From Phoenix dactylifera (Eukaryota; Streptophyta; Magnoliopsida; Arecales; Arecaceae): a stretch of 64,000 bases of DNA. The position numbers and the translations under genes were made by a program. Shown one piece after another: positions 45,060-61,599 of the stretch. Under the pieces are notes generated by a model. It saw nothing but the letters and a program-made list of their open reading frames with translations, made no database searches and was not told the DNA's origin. Within the stretch, counting starts at the first letter, position 1, and every line of letters begins with the position of its first letter. The stretch is taken from contig NC_052404.1 of the NCBI RefSeq assembly GCF_009389715.1, forward strand, positions 4,728,913 to 4,792,912. Reading direction: 5' to 3'.

Positions 45060-47894
45060 TGAGAGGGAGATGCGGGAGGCGGTTTGGGCGCTAGTGGAGG
45101 ATAAGGCTCCCGGTCCAGATGGGTTCCCCCCCTTCTTTTTCTGCCGATATTGGGGCATCATTCGGATTGCTGTGGTGGAGGCAGTCCAGTGTTATTTCAG
45201 TCGGGCTGGGATGCCGGAGGATCAGAAGACTACTTTCGTTACGTTGATATCGAAGTGCTAGGATGCGGCAGAGTCGAGCTACTTCATGCCCATTAGCTTG
45301 TGCACAACCTTATATAAAATTGTGGGAAGGATCTTGGTGGGGCGTATAAAGCCCTTGCTGCCCGGTATCTGCCAAGAGCAAGGTGCTTTTGTGGGCGGTA
45401 GGAATATTGCTGGCAATGTCATGTTGGCCCAAGAAATGATGTAGGATCTTAAGCAGGTCCCGAAGCGGCGAAGCTTGATGACTGTCAAGCTGGACATGGA
45501 ACGAGCTTATGATAGGATTAGGTGGAGCTTCCTCAAGCAGGCCTTGGAGAGCTTTGGGTTTCATGGGCTCTGGATCGAGTGGGTGTTGGGGTGCGTTCGG
45601 GGGCTGAGTTTTTCGCTCCTGATCAATGGTATGCTATCACCCTTCTTTAAGTCTACAATGGGGTTGCGATAGGGATGCCCTTTATCCCTGTATTTGTTTA
45701 TTATCTGCTTTGACATTTTGTCTTGGGCATTACAGGCCACATGTGTGACTCAGGAGCTAGGGGCCTATATCCCAGCCCCAGGGGCTCATTCGATATCACA
45801 CTCACTCTTTGCTGATGATTGCCTTCTCTTGGCCAGGGCGCGGGTAGTGGATGTACTGGCCCTTAGGAGGGTGTTGGCAGATTATTGCGTCGCGTCTGAG
45901 GAGAGAGTGAACCTCCAGAAGTCTACTATTACTTTCAGCCCGAGCATAGAGCTCAGGGTTAGGCGAGGGATCCTAGAATCCTCGAGATGCCAAGCAGGAC
46001 GGGACCTGGAGTTACCTGGGCATACCGATCACAGGCGGGAGGTTGTGGGTAGCTGAGTGCACTGATTTGGTGCAACGGGTCTAAAATAGGTTGGAGGGAT
46101 GGAGGGCGTCGTCTCTTTTTATGATGGGCAGATTGACGCTGGTTAGATCAGTACTTAGCTTTGGCTCCATGCCCACCTATCATATGGTAAACACGGTGGT
46201 GCCGAAGACTGTGCTGATGAGTATCGAGCGCATGCTTCAGGGCTTCTTGTGGGGGTCGTACGGAGGTGGTCATGGGGTGTATTTGGTAGCCTAGGAGAGC
46301 ATCTGTCTACCCTTTAGCAAGGGTGGCCATGGAAATCTGTCCCTTTTGGAGAGGCGTGAGGCGCTCACTGCCTGACATGCAGCCCGTTTCATGCTAGAGC
46401 CGTAGGGGTTCTGGGGTCAGGTTATGGCAGCCCGCTATGGCGGGGCGGCGGCGTGGGCTAGGGGTGGGCGAAGATGTTCATTCATGTGGTGAGAGATAGC
46501 GAGGTTTCTGCCAACTGTATCGGCACACACGAGGTGGGTGATAGGTGATGGGCTGAGCATCGATGTGGCTGGGGACCTATGGGTGGACACCCTTGCCTTG
46601 CAGCTTTGGCCGACCATGGTCAATGTCGGGGTAGCAGAGGGTCTACGAGTATGCGACCTCTTTGTCTTGGGAGGGCTGCATGGGATGAGGTCAGCTTGAG
46701 TTAGGTCTTCGGGATGCATCTTGCCGAGAGGGTCCGGTTCTTGCTGGTTCTAGGGTGTATAGGTCCAGATATCCGAGTTTGGAGTACCTTGCACAGGACT
46801 GGGGTTAGGGTGGGGGATATCTCTTGCGTCCTCCGACCGAAGCATGCGCCAGTACTGGACTGTGCATAGATCCGGCACCTGAGCCTCCACCCAAGGGTTT
46901 CACTGTTCTTATGGAAGGCGGTCTGGGACAGCCTACCAACAAGAGCAGTTCTCAGTGGTTATGGACCACGGATTCCCTTAGAGTGCGGGATCTGCGGTGT
47001 TGATGAGACGGTGGACCATGCGGTGTTTCAGTGTGCATGGGCGAGAGCGGCTTGGCGACTGGTAGGGACCCCGAGGGAGGCTTGAAGCCAGAGGGACCTA
47101 TTTTTGTAGGCCATCTGTCGATGGGCGGGTACACCATCGTTACGACTAGAGGCCGTTAGAGCGACTTGCACATCTTACCAGATCTGGCTGGCAAGAAATG
47201 CTCGAACGTTTGGTAAGTATTGCATGTCGCCGGGCTTGTGGTGGAGAGCGCCCGGACGCAGGTGGCGGAAATTAGTCATATTACATCAGCAGAAGGGCCT
47301 TTGTCAGCTCGGAATATTTGGGGTTCCCATCCTGCTCCGATAGTACCCCATTTGGTGTTCTCTACCTCCGAGCTTCCTCAAGGTCAATTTTGATGGATCT
47401 ATCTCGGATGGAGGTACACGGGGTGGCGCAGGGTTTATTATTATCAGGGACCCGAACGCAAGGGTGATGGCAGCAGGTGGTTGTCAGCTATTCGATGTTT
47501 CAGTTCCTGGTGCAAAGTTGAGGGCTGCGTGGGCAGGCCTTCGACATGTCCGGCTAGGTTTGTGAGTTCGCTCAGTCATTCTAGAGGACGACTCGGCCAC
47601 AGTTATCAGATAGATCCTGGGGGTCCGAGGAGTGCGGGTGATGGCCACCCTCTGCTTCGTGACATCTGGGCCATGACGAGGGATTGAGTAGCCTTTCAGG
47701 CCAAGCATGTCTTCCGTGAAGCTAATAGGGTTGCAAATTGGGTGGCCACCTATGTGGACAGCCATACGGGTAGTACCGTGTGGGCTACAAATGGGGAGCT
47801 GTCTCGGGCACTCCGAGATATTCTGTTTTCTGACTTTATTAGGTATATTCGTACTCGTCAAATATGAATCGCCCGTCCTAGCAAAAAAAAAAAA
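45060..47894 (+). mobile_element. 5'-truncated L1-type LINE with poly(A) tail
   Basis: The element starts inside the reverse transcriptase (KAPGPDGFPPFFF), continues through TVKLDMERAYDRIRW, GLR-stop-GCPLSPYLF and the catalytic SLFADDCLL (about 45810), then zf-RVT and an RNase H-like domain (FDGSISDGGTRGGAGF, at about 47390). It ends in an A run at 47883-47894 followed by the duplicated AAAGATTGCTAC. It lacks the endonuclease and ORF1, as expected of 5' truncation during target-primed reverse transcription. Many nonsense codons are present, several where family members would have CAG, CGA or TGG, and there is at least one frameshift near 46000. Confidence 0.9.
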
Positions 47895-47906
47895 AAAGAT
47901 TGCTAC
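47895..47906. repeat. LINE target-site duplication, right copy
   Basis: AAAGATTGCTAC after the poly(A) tail; the leading A bases cannot be assigned uniquely to tail or duplication. Confidence 0.8.
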
Positions 47907-48523
47907 GACCACCACACTCTTTCTTCACTTTTCTCCTCTTGAATGCCCCAAATTTTTTCATTACCAAAGATTGCTACAGCCACCACTCTCTTTCTTCACT
48001 TTTCTTCTCTTGATTGTCGACGGTTTAGGCTCACTACAGCCGCTAGAAATTGCAGCCAAGCCCTTGCTGGAATCCTAGGTAAGAACCTTGATCTTTTTGT
48101 CTTCACTTCCTTGATCATAGGGCCCGCCGCCGGCCGAGATTTCACCAGAATAATCCAAGGATAAGAGACGTTGTTTATCCCTTATTTTTAGATCCAAAAA
48201 CCCTTTTATTTTCTTTTTTCCAGCCTTCTTCGTTGTCGGTGCTTGTTGCTGAATATGGGGATTTGTTCTTTATGCCACTCTCGACCGTCGCTAGAGCCCC
48301 ACCACTGGAGATCATGAAGATAGGGACGAAAGGGCCAAAACCCTATTTTTTGGCTATTCTTTTTTCTTTGTCTTCTCTTTTTCCATCGCCAACTGCCCTA
48401 TCACCGAACACTGGTGTTCCTTATCATTTTCCAATGGTGGGCCACCACCGGCATCATTGGGCTGAGGTTTTGTCTCTTCTGCTTATTCTTCTTTCCCTTT
48501 TTCTTCTTCTCCTTTTAGTTTTA

Positions 48524-48547
48524 TCTCTCTCTCTCTCTCTCTCTCTC
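48524..48547. repeat. (TC)n microsatellite
   Basis: Twelve TC units inside a pyrimidine-rich stretch of the putative LTR leader. Confidence 0.95.
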
Positions 48548-48696
48548 GCTTCTTTTCTCTCTTTTCCTAGGATTTTTCTCTCTTTAGTTTGTGGGTGACC
48601 CTAGAGGGTTCCTCTCTTGTAACATACATTGTTCTCGGTGGAATGGTTCTGGCTCTTAGCTGTCAGATAGTGCATTGGCCTCCACCTTGATCCTTA

Positions 48697-49177
48697 GGGC
48701 TCGTTTGGTTCGCGGGAAGCATTTTCCTTCCTAGGAATATAATTCCTGGAAAACAAATTCCTAGGAAGAGGATGCCTAGGAAAGTACTTTTGGCATGTTT
48801 GGTTGATCATGGAAAAGTGACAAATTTCCAAGGTGCTTATGTTTGGTTGGCCATCCACTTTCCTAGGAAAGTTATATATAATTCCTATTATGCCCTTAAT
48901 AAAAATTAGATTTTCAATGCCTCTTTAATGCTTCTTTAATGCTGAAGGGACTTTTTGGGAAAAAGTAAAAATGGAGTGATTCCCGCCTCATGGGAAAGTA
49001 ACTTTCCCATGTTTCTCATGGGAAAGACTTTCCCATGAAATGTGGGAATCACATTCCCATGGGAATACAACTTTCCCTTCTCTCTCCTTTGAAAACTCTA
49101 ACCAAACAAGAGGCATCTCATTACTTTCCCGTTAACCACACTTTCCCCCCTTCTTTTCCCGCGAACCAAACGAGCCC
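48697..49177. mobile_element. Tourist-like MITE (PIF/Harbinger), 481 bp
   Basis: The left end GGGCTCGTTTGGTTCGCGGG and the right end CCCGCGAACCAAACGAGCCC are perfect inverted repeats, two bases longer than the 20 shown (22 bp). Both sides are flanked by TTA, the target duplication of PIF/Harbinger elements. There is no coding capacity. The interior carries several further inverted words, TTTCCTAGGAA and ATGGGAAAG/CTTTCCCAT in alternation. The perfect ends suggest a recent insertion into the older LTR. Confidence 0.95.
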
Positions 49178-50373
49178 TTATTGGATTTTACTAGATTTGG
49201 CCATTCTTGATTGTTGTGTCACTAGCACTTTGGTTTGGCCTTTAATCAGATGGAATGAACTTGACCAAATCGAATTGTTGGGCCTTACCGCTTGGCCAGC
49301 TCGATCCTCCTTCATTCTTGTTGAGCATAAAGTCGTATCTCCAGTAGTACCTCAATTTTTAATTGTGCTTGGTTCTAAGATAATAATAAAATTAATTTCA
49401 TTCAAATGACATTGAATAAATGAAGCCGACTTATCTAACTGAAGTGGAATTTTGAAACGAGAAGAGGTAAGTAACTTAACCCTTTAAGTATGCTTTATAG
49501 TGCCCTCAGTTTGTTAAATTTGATTATAATCTCTATTTTATGTTTATTAAATGGATCAAGTATGCTATTATTATTGCCACAATAATTCTAAAATATGTAA
49601 TGTTTTTCGATATTCTTGTAGGATGAATTTTAAAAAATTTGACCGGATAATTTATAATATATATCTTCTCAGCATAGGTATGATTTGGTCCCGTCAATGA
49701 GGATTATACATTGATCCTGTCGAACTGTAATCCAAGAAACTAGTTTCAATATCAAGCCACCAATGATTAAAATAGTGATATTTATTATCTATTATCTGAT
49801 ATTTGGTGCATTATTTATCTTTATTATATGAACCATGCCATTGGGATACATGACCATAGCCTAATGTTGGATCGAGTACCATATATATATATATATAATG
49901 TGTATATTATTTGAGATATGATTTCCTCCAAATTAGTATCATGTTATTTAATTGTTTATTTATTTAGTATGCTTAAATCCTACTTTGATGCGCTGTGTTG
50001 CTTATTAGGCTAGTGTAGCTTATTATTATTTTTTTCTATTTTCAGATCCTAAATCATGACTGCTTGGGACTTGTGAGAGTGCGCTAGATTGCTTGGAGAT
50101 ACTTGATCATTTGGACTTCTAGCTTAGTTTAGTTTAGCTTAGTTCAATTTAGTTTTGAATATTTTATTCAGTTTGAATGATAATAATTGGTTGGAACATT
50201 ATGACTCTTGTAACGTCGGGATATTTATTTATAAGAATGATTTTCGAAGATTGAAGAACTATTATTATTGCTCTGAATTATTATGATTTGATCAGTAGCC
50301 TTGCATACTTGGATGGTCCGTCCAATAGGCATGCAGTGCTTGTTACTCTCCTAATTTAGGGCGTGACGACAAT

Positions 50374-51393
50374 ATAACTCAACAATCCATGATGCTACCA
50401 AATCTACATCTTCAATTCACCTATGTTGCTACGAATATCTTTTTGACATCTTTGCCGATTTCTCCATTATTTGGCCGCGATCTATGGCAACACAATTGCA
50501 GTATGCCATGTTCATAAAGAATATAATTGTCCTTGGGATCGCTTGTGCCATGTGCAGAACGGTGCTATTCATAGATGTGAGCCCCAGTGTTTTCGTTTTC
50601 TTGTTTAGTTGTGACTCTTGACATCTATAATGTTGAATGCCAGATGGACATCACTATCTATATGGCATTGCATCCATATTTTCCACCCTATAGTGGTTAG
50701 AGCATGTAGTTGTTAAACAAGAGGTTAAAGATTCAAATCCTTGCTCTAGCAATTGTTATCTATTTGTTTAAATAAATATTATATGTATTCTATACTCTAG
50801 TTTTATATAAGAGTGATACTAAGGGAGATGCGTGGTTAGAGGATATTAGTGCAACACCCAGTTAACATAAGAGCCTTTTGAAACCACTGTAACAGCCATT
50901 TAATTTGTAACACCTGTTTATCTTTTTTTTTTCAAAAAAAAGAATACTTGGATTACGAAGTTGATTTTGTCTTTTTAAAAATTGGTTTGGTAGTGGAAAT
51001 CTAAACGTAAATCCCGATAGAGCCGGCTTCATTGGTCATTGGGCGACGAAATTGTAGGGCGACAGCGAAATGGACAAATTTTCCCAACTTTTGAAGCCAA
51101 AAGAGGTTTGGATGGCGGACCTAACGATGAGGTGGTGCTTTAGAATTTAGAAAATCAAAAACTACTCCCATCACGGATTGGAAAATCCAAGCTACCAGCT
51201 ACAAAAGTTGTTGATTTCTAGAAGAATATTTCTCGACTGCTAAGACGACTTGGACCATATAAAGTTCTGTTCTCGTGCTAAAGAAATTTCAGCAAAGTGG
51301 TATTAGAGATGAAGGCGGCCGGCCAGAGTTGGAACAAAAAAGTGATCGTTTGGTGACAAAATTCAAATCAGATCATCTGATCCTGAGGTAATC
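50374..51393. other. SCPL upstream region
   Basis: About 1 kb upstream of the SCPL promoter. It contains a candidate tRNA-derived SINE (50686-50945) and no gene. Confidence 0.5.
50686..50945 (+). mobile_element. Candidate tRNA-derived SINE
   Basis: TAGTGGTTAGAGC at 50691-50703 resembles an RNA polymerase III A box (D-arm), and AGATTCAAATCCT, about 40 bases on, resembles a B box. The spacing suits a tRNA-derived head. It cannot fold as a complete tRNA because the anticodon and acceptor stems do not pair. A body of about 180 bases follows, ending at a T run and an A run (50922-50940). Target duplications were not found. Confidence 0.35.
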
Positions 51394-51401
51394 TATATAA
51401 A
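51394..51401 (+). promoter_or_regulatory. TATA box of the SCPL gene
   Basis: TATATAAA 75 bases before the start codon, in a good position to set transcription start near 51425-51430. Confidence 0.6.
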
Positions 51402-51448
51402 CGTTCAAGTTCCCCCACATCTAGACCTTAGGAGACACCAGGAACTGA

Positions 51449-56170
<4,722 letters not shown>

Positions 56171-57750
56171 AACTACTTTAATTTAAATTTGTTCGTTTCT
56201 TAGATATATAGGTCAAAAGGTAGTTACTCGTTATCTATTTCAACCACATGTTTACTCATTAAGCCATTTATTTACTATCATTGGAAAGCATACACTTATA
56301 GTTCATAGTTGGAATATATCATTCTCTCTCTCTTGTATCAAGGTTCTATTATAAAGCACAAAGGAACTGTGGAACCATGCATTAAGCCATTCATTTAAGA
56401 GGGTGGTTAAGCTCAAGCTCTTCATGGTTTTATTCTTGAAATACGTGCTTAGTATTCTCTCTTTTGCCTTCTATATGTGTGAATTCAACTATATATAGAT
56501 CAAAATTCAAAAATTATATCAAGCCATATCATAAGGCCTACTTGAGTGGATTATCAAGCTAAAGTCAAGCACTCAATCTATAATCCTATAGACATCATTA
56601 GAAAAAGTTTCTCTATGGGAGAATATTTCAAAATCTCATTGCAACAATTTTATTTTAGCATTTTTGCTTATGAAATATCAAAAATGTTTCACATTGCAAA
56701 GAAAACAAGTCTAAAATTTATAATTCATTTGCCATGGTCTGTTTTTTCCCATTGGTGCTGTTGCACTCCTCCAAAGCTTGGCCTCACCTTTCCCATGCTC
56801 TGGAAGCATGTTGAGGCCTCCATCAACCTCAGTGTCCTCACTTGCAACGAGCTATTTATTGCCTCGAGAAAAGCCAGCACGAGAGATTAGTTCCAAAGGG
56901 TATTTGATGAATTGTCCCAAAGAGCTAATATGTGACTGAATTAGCCAAGTCAAGGACTTATAATCATGATAGCCATATAATTTCTCCAATCACATATGCA
57001 CATGAACATGGGAAATTCTGAGTATATCCTGTTTAATCTTTGTTAGATTTTAGAATTGGAACAAATAGAGGACTTTAATTGAAAATGAAAATGTTATATG
57101 CATTCTGAATCTTGAAGCATCCAAATAACTAAAATTCAGCTCCATCTAACTACAATTGCTGCAACTCTATTTACATGCAATTTTTATTGCAAAGAGATTT
57201 CTAGCTGCAAGAAACTAAATAGCCTTAGTTGATTAGAATACTGCAGACTATAATGCTACGTGAAATTTAACGAAAAAGAATTGCCCTTAAAAATACAACA
57301 CCTAAAATAAATCGTCAAGTACCACGATTGATAATAATGGCAAGGAAAATGATACCTCTTTTGTTGGACTAAATACCATGGATGGTAGACTTAAGAATAC
57401 TCACTTCCATCTTTTGTTCTGCAAGCTTTTTTAGCATAGTGGTTGCAAGGGCTTCTCGACCAATCGATTCAAATGTACATCTCCTTTGCCAGTTATGGTA
57501 ATCTTAAGACCGATCTTTTTTTGATTAGCTGAAGATTTCTATATATTTTCTCTCATCAGCTGGACCTTTCCTTTCTTTACAACTCTCTAGAACTTGATCT
57601 GCCTCTCTCTATAAGAACTCCCAACATGAGATGATGATTCCTTTCTTTGACGGTGCTTGGTATCAAACTGCTTAGATCCGTAGCAAAAATATTCTTAGTA
57701 TAACCAATTCTTCCGGTCTCAAATCAAACCATATTTTCTTATTACAATGA
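56171..57750. other. SCPL 3' UTR and downstream spacer
   Basis: The first 530 bases are shared with the copy at 43.4-43.9 kb. A frame at 56546-56890 contains a GC-richer piece (HVEASINLSVLTCNEL) that I do not recognise. The remainder is without visible genes. Confidence 0.5.
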
Positions 57751-57799
57751 TCGCAAGGGGCGTCGATGTAGAGAAAGTTCCTATTCTTAATTAGTTCCT

Positions 57800-59900
57800 T
57801 AAATTTCTTCTTCCACTAAAACTCAAGGACAAGCCTGTCTCTGACCAAAATTTTGTTTATATTGGCATGTTCATTCCCTACTCTTTTTCTTTCTAGCAAT
57901 GGAGTTTCCATATCTGCTGAAGTCGTATTAACATCTACCTCAAAGAATGGGTTGCCCTCAACAAGCATTACCCCCTATCATTTTCTGGAAACTTCAGTCT
58001 ACCATCTGCAATCATCTTTTGAATTACATTGTGGAAAATAATGCAATTACCAATGTAGTGGCTCCGCTTGTTCTGTCACTTTCTTACTCTTTCAATTCTT
58101 TGGATGGAGGTATCTTGTCATCATATCACCATATATGTTTATCCTTCATAAGGTGATCAAATATCAGATCCCTTTTGGTAATGTTGGAAGGATATTTCAT
58201 ATCATCCTTCAGAACAAACAATCCTGCAACTGGTCAATTTTGAACAGTTGGCCTATAGAAAACTTATAAATGTATGGTTTGCCGGTCATGTTCTCAGCCA
58301 TGTCAATCTCATTACATTCATCTCATCAAAACTATGCTTCTCAAATTCATCAACTTCATTACAATCATCTTCATCAAATCTATGTTGCAGTATGTTCCCT
58401 TGGTTGCCTTTTTTTGCTTCTCTTCCACAAGAATAGCCTCATATTTGACCACTTGAGTATTGAGTTGGAAGAGATCTAAAAACTCAAGTCTAGCAAACCT
58501 TTTTTTTTAACCCTAAATTTAGATTATTTTGTGCTATTTTGACAAAGTTGGCCTAATGCAAAGAAGTGTAGCAATAGTTCCTGACCCTTTTACATCTGAT
58601 CATGTCCTGCTCCACGGACTCTCTAGGTTGTTTGACCAACCTAGCAAGATCAGCAATTGATACCTCTAGTTTGATGTGATAAAATTACTCATGGAATTGA
58701 CTTTCTAAATCTTGCTAAGTCAAAACAAAGTTTGTAGTAAGTTGACATACCACATGAAGGCCGATCCGGTTTGTGAAGTAACAAACAATGAGAGCTTCAA
58801 AAAATTGTTGTTCTTGACCTCTCTGCATTGAACTAAGAACCAGCCATTATGCTTGACTGTTGAAAGATTATCATTTCCTACGAATCTTGAGAATTTTGGG
58901 ACTTTGTAACCCCTAGGAAACTCATAGACTTGATTGTACTAGTTTGGGTATGGCTATCAATATATCGGCCTTAGAGGCGGCCAACAAGCACATCTTAGCT
59001 AGCCTTTGATCAAATTGGCTACCTAGGTTAGCCCAGCATCAATAGGTATAAAGGGTTATAATATATGCTGTAGGCACCTTGACTAGCCTGGGATTACCCC
59101 CCACTATATAAGTTTGGTATGTCTAGCTATTGGATGGGAGGCGAAGGTACCTGCTGGGGTGGTTGCTCCTCAACCCTTAAAATAGAAATAGGGTGTGCTA
59201 TAGGATGATTGAACTATTGCCCCTCATCTGTTGTCCAACGAGGATGACCAACTCTAATAGTACGAACCAGTGTTTACGTAACTTCACCGACATTCCTACA
59301 AGAAGACATCTATAGATCAGGATGGCTGAAGCCTATCTTAGACTCGAAAGTTATCCTGATATTGATCGAACCATCTATGACTATATATTTGGTTTGACTC
59401 TCTAATCCTATGTTCACTTGAGGAGTCATTTCTCCTTTGCCTCGATCTTTAGATCTTGAGAACTCACCAGAACAATACTCAACCTTACCTTTCTCATAGG
59501 CCATTAGTCTTTAAAAGTTACGCTTCTTGAAGATTTTGACATTTCCATGCTGAAGGGCTTGATGGGCTAGAGATATGGCCACCTGAATTCACCATAGGAT
59601 ACTCTAGACTATGCTGTGGCGCTTGTTGTCAACCAATAGAATAGAAGCAAGTCTCTCAACCTGTTTAGCAATTTGGGTTCATAAATGGCCTTGGCCACTT
59701 GTAACGGCTTCCAATAAATCATGCTGGCTCTTGTCCATATAAAATTTTAACTGCGTGACTATATCTTGCCAAGAAATACCTGGCAAATGGATGATTTCTG
59801 CCTGAGTAAAGCTAGTCTGATTGCCAAGAACTTCAATTTCTCGTAGAGCTAGAGAACCCTATCTACTCAGTCCAATCTGGGAACTTTGAGGTTCTTCAAC
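57800..59900 (-). mobile_element. Ty3/gypsy gag region, heavily decayed
   Basis: On -, pieces in changing frames follow the order of a plant gypsy gag. MAYEKGKVEYCSGEFSRSKD lies near 59505. Then come GYKVPKFSRFVGNDNLSTVK and SQTGSAFMWYVNLL (the retrotransposon gag core, 58920-58750), LANFVKIAQNN, and KDDMKYPSNITKRDLIFDHL (about 58190). Last is HYIGNCIIFHNVIQKMIADG with LKFPEN (58065-57985), where the zinc-knuckle cysteines are partly lost. Many stops and frameshifts interrupt. Reverse transcriptase and LTRs could not be identified. Boundaries are approximate. Confidence 0.65.
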
Positions 59901-60889
59901 GTTGTGACTTCCTAGCAGCCATGATGATTGAGCATCATTTCTCCTTCATGGTGGAATCTCGATAGCTACCCTTGCAGTTCTACTTAGCGTACAAGAAAAG
60001 ACGTCTTGGTATTCCTTTCCATTAGGCAGATGGGTTGCGAGCATCTTTGGCTGGGTCGAGCAATTGCACAGACGTGTCATCAGTGTCTAAAACCAGAAAG
60101 AGGTAAAGGTATGGTCGCATGGGTCCTGACGCATTAAGCTTCAAGAACTTTCAGTACCGAAGCACCACCTTCTCAGAGGATGAGGAGATAGCCAAGGCTA
60201 AGAGTTTAGGCTAAGAACTATGAACTAAGGGTAACCTAAGGTAATGTAAATAAAGATAAATGCAAAGATAAGATAAAGGTAAACGATAGGTGTTTGATTG
60301 TAAGGGGATCATTCTTTTAAGAAACAACTTAGTTTTTGTACAACACCTTTCAATGTAACATCTACTTTTATTGCCAGTAACTATCCAGATTTGGCCTCCA
60401 TGTCCTTCTGGCAATTCCAATAGTTATATCCCATGATTTTCACTTTCCTCATTATGGCAACCACTCATGTTATCCCTAATGTCGCAACTCTTTGTTAGCA
60501 GACCGAAAGTCCAGCTCTCACAGATTCTTGGATTTTTTGTTGCTTCAAATCAAGTTAGCACCACTCCATCTATACCTCTATATATTATCGACAATCATTC
60601 CGCCTACCCAGACCGAACTCCACTAGATTTGTCATATGTTACATGGGAACCTATCTAAAATTCTCTTTTCATCCATCAAGTAATCCACATGACATCCATC
60701 TAGATGATCCCATAAGTGTCAGGATGTAGTGCAAATAGGCAGGAATATGATGGTCCAGTAAAGTTGGAAATAGAATTGAAATGCCACATTGATTAAGGTC
60801 GAGAACTAATAATTTGCATGGTCAATGACTACCATCTTTGGAGGGATCCCAACATGTCTAGTATCAGTGTTCCATCCAGTGTATAACAA
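59901..60889. other. Spacer, probably further LTR-element debris
   Basis: No gene or defined repeat recognised. The - strand continues the gag-like composition to about 60100; beyond that nothing can be said. Confidence 0.4.
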
Positions 60890-61245
60890 GGATGATATAT
60901 ATTCAATAGCACCAATCCCTAGTCATGAGTGCATTGTACTTCTTCTCGACGAGCTTTAACAAGCTCTTCGCCATGCATTTCCTGCTCTTTTATTTGGCAT
61001 GGTCTTCTGGCCAGTTCCACATCTTGACAAGTCTCTCCACCACAGATGTGGAGGTCGAGATCCAATGAGCTGCTCGTTGTTGGAATTGGAATCTAAGAGC
61101 TCCGCAGCATATGAGATGAGGTCCATCTTCAGGCCATTGAAGATGTCCCCCTTGATGCATTTGGAGTACATCACGGTTGTTCCCAGTTCAAAGTTGCTGC
61201 ATGCATCTTCAAGTACATGGCACTATGAGATCTTCTAGAACAAGC
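60890..61245 (-). pseudogene. Fragment of a plant ARM-repeat family gene
   Basis: On -, VLEDACSNFELGTTVMYSKC continues as IKGDIFNGLKMDLISYAAEL and LDSNSNNEQLIGS. After a frame change there follow TSTSVVERLVKMWNW and, beyond a stop, KCMAKSLLKLVEKKYNAL. I associate this with an uncharacterised plant protein family with armadillo-type repeats; the assignment is from memory of its KGDIFNGLKMDLISYAAELL-type block. The frameshift near 61040 and the TAA make it a broken fragment. It ends about 60 bases before a small LTR. Confidence 0.45.
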
Positions 61246-61308
61246 CTTCTCCACAAGGAGTTGTTGACCTTGACTAGCATGAGTCCAAAGAATATATTCA
61301 ACAATACC

Positions 61309-61444
61309 TGTGAGGACCCGTGCGGGCATGTGTTTAATCCTACATTAGTTATTCGTCGAGGAGATCTTGGATACTCTTACAGGACTAAGAATCTCAAAAA
61401 TATCTTTCGACTAGCCATTTTGAGTGAGGTCTTATGTTATTACA
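61309..61444 (+). mobile_element. Small LTR (136 bp) of a TRIM-like element
   Basis: Starts TGTGAGGACCCGTGCGGGCA and ends TTATTACA, with the canonical TG...CA. Two bases further on lies a perfect Met-tRNA primer-binding site. The downstream partner LTR was not found, because a CACTA element starts at 61573 and interrupts the internal region. Confidence 0.7.
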
Positions 61445-61446
61445 AA

Positions 61447-61458
61447 TGGTATCAGAGC
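61447..61458 (+). promoter_or_regulatory. Primer-binding site (initiator Met-tRNA)
   Basis: TGGTATCAGAGC, exactly the sequence complementary to the 3' end of plant initiator Met-tRNA that primes many TRIM and Copia/Gypsy elements. Confidence 0.8.
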
Positions 61459-61599
61459 GAACTCAGTTGATAGCCTATGTAGACTAGGAGACACTGCGGT
61501 ATGAGTTCATAGAGGCTGACCATGGACTGATCGTGGTGCTTATGAATGGATTTGAATGGATTTGAATCCTTACACTACAGAAAAAAGTAGCTATCCCGG

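Larger units (their letters stand above)
44836..50368 (+). mobile_element. Putative solo LTR split by later insertions
   Basis: The pentamer ACAAT at 44831-44835 recurs at 50369-50373. Directly inside are TGTGAGGGTC at the left and GGGCGTGACG at the right, close to the TG...CA ends of plant Ty3/gypsy LTRs (the right end reads CG instead of CA). Removing the LINE and the MITE with their duplications leaves about 2.2 kb without coding capacity, the size of a large LTR. No second LTR, primer site or gag-pol lies adjacent. I infer a solo LTR. The boundary call rests on a 5-bp match and could be fortuitous. Confidence 0.5.

Noticed and set aside
48233-48598. 121-codon + frame with Leu/Ser runs
   Set aside because: A pyrimidine-rich LTR leader with a TC microsatellite; not a credible protein.
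50690-50760. Functional tRNA gene
   Set aside because: A- and B-box-like words are present but the acceptor and anticodon stems cannot be formed.
61309-61444. Solo LTR of a large element
   Set aside because: A primer-binding site follows directly, so it is a 5' LTR with internal sequence rather than a solo LTR.
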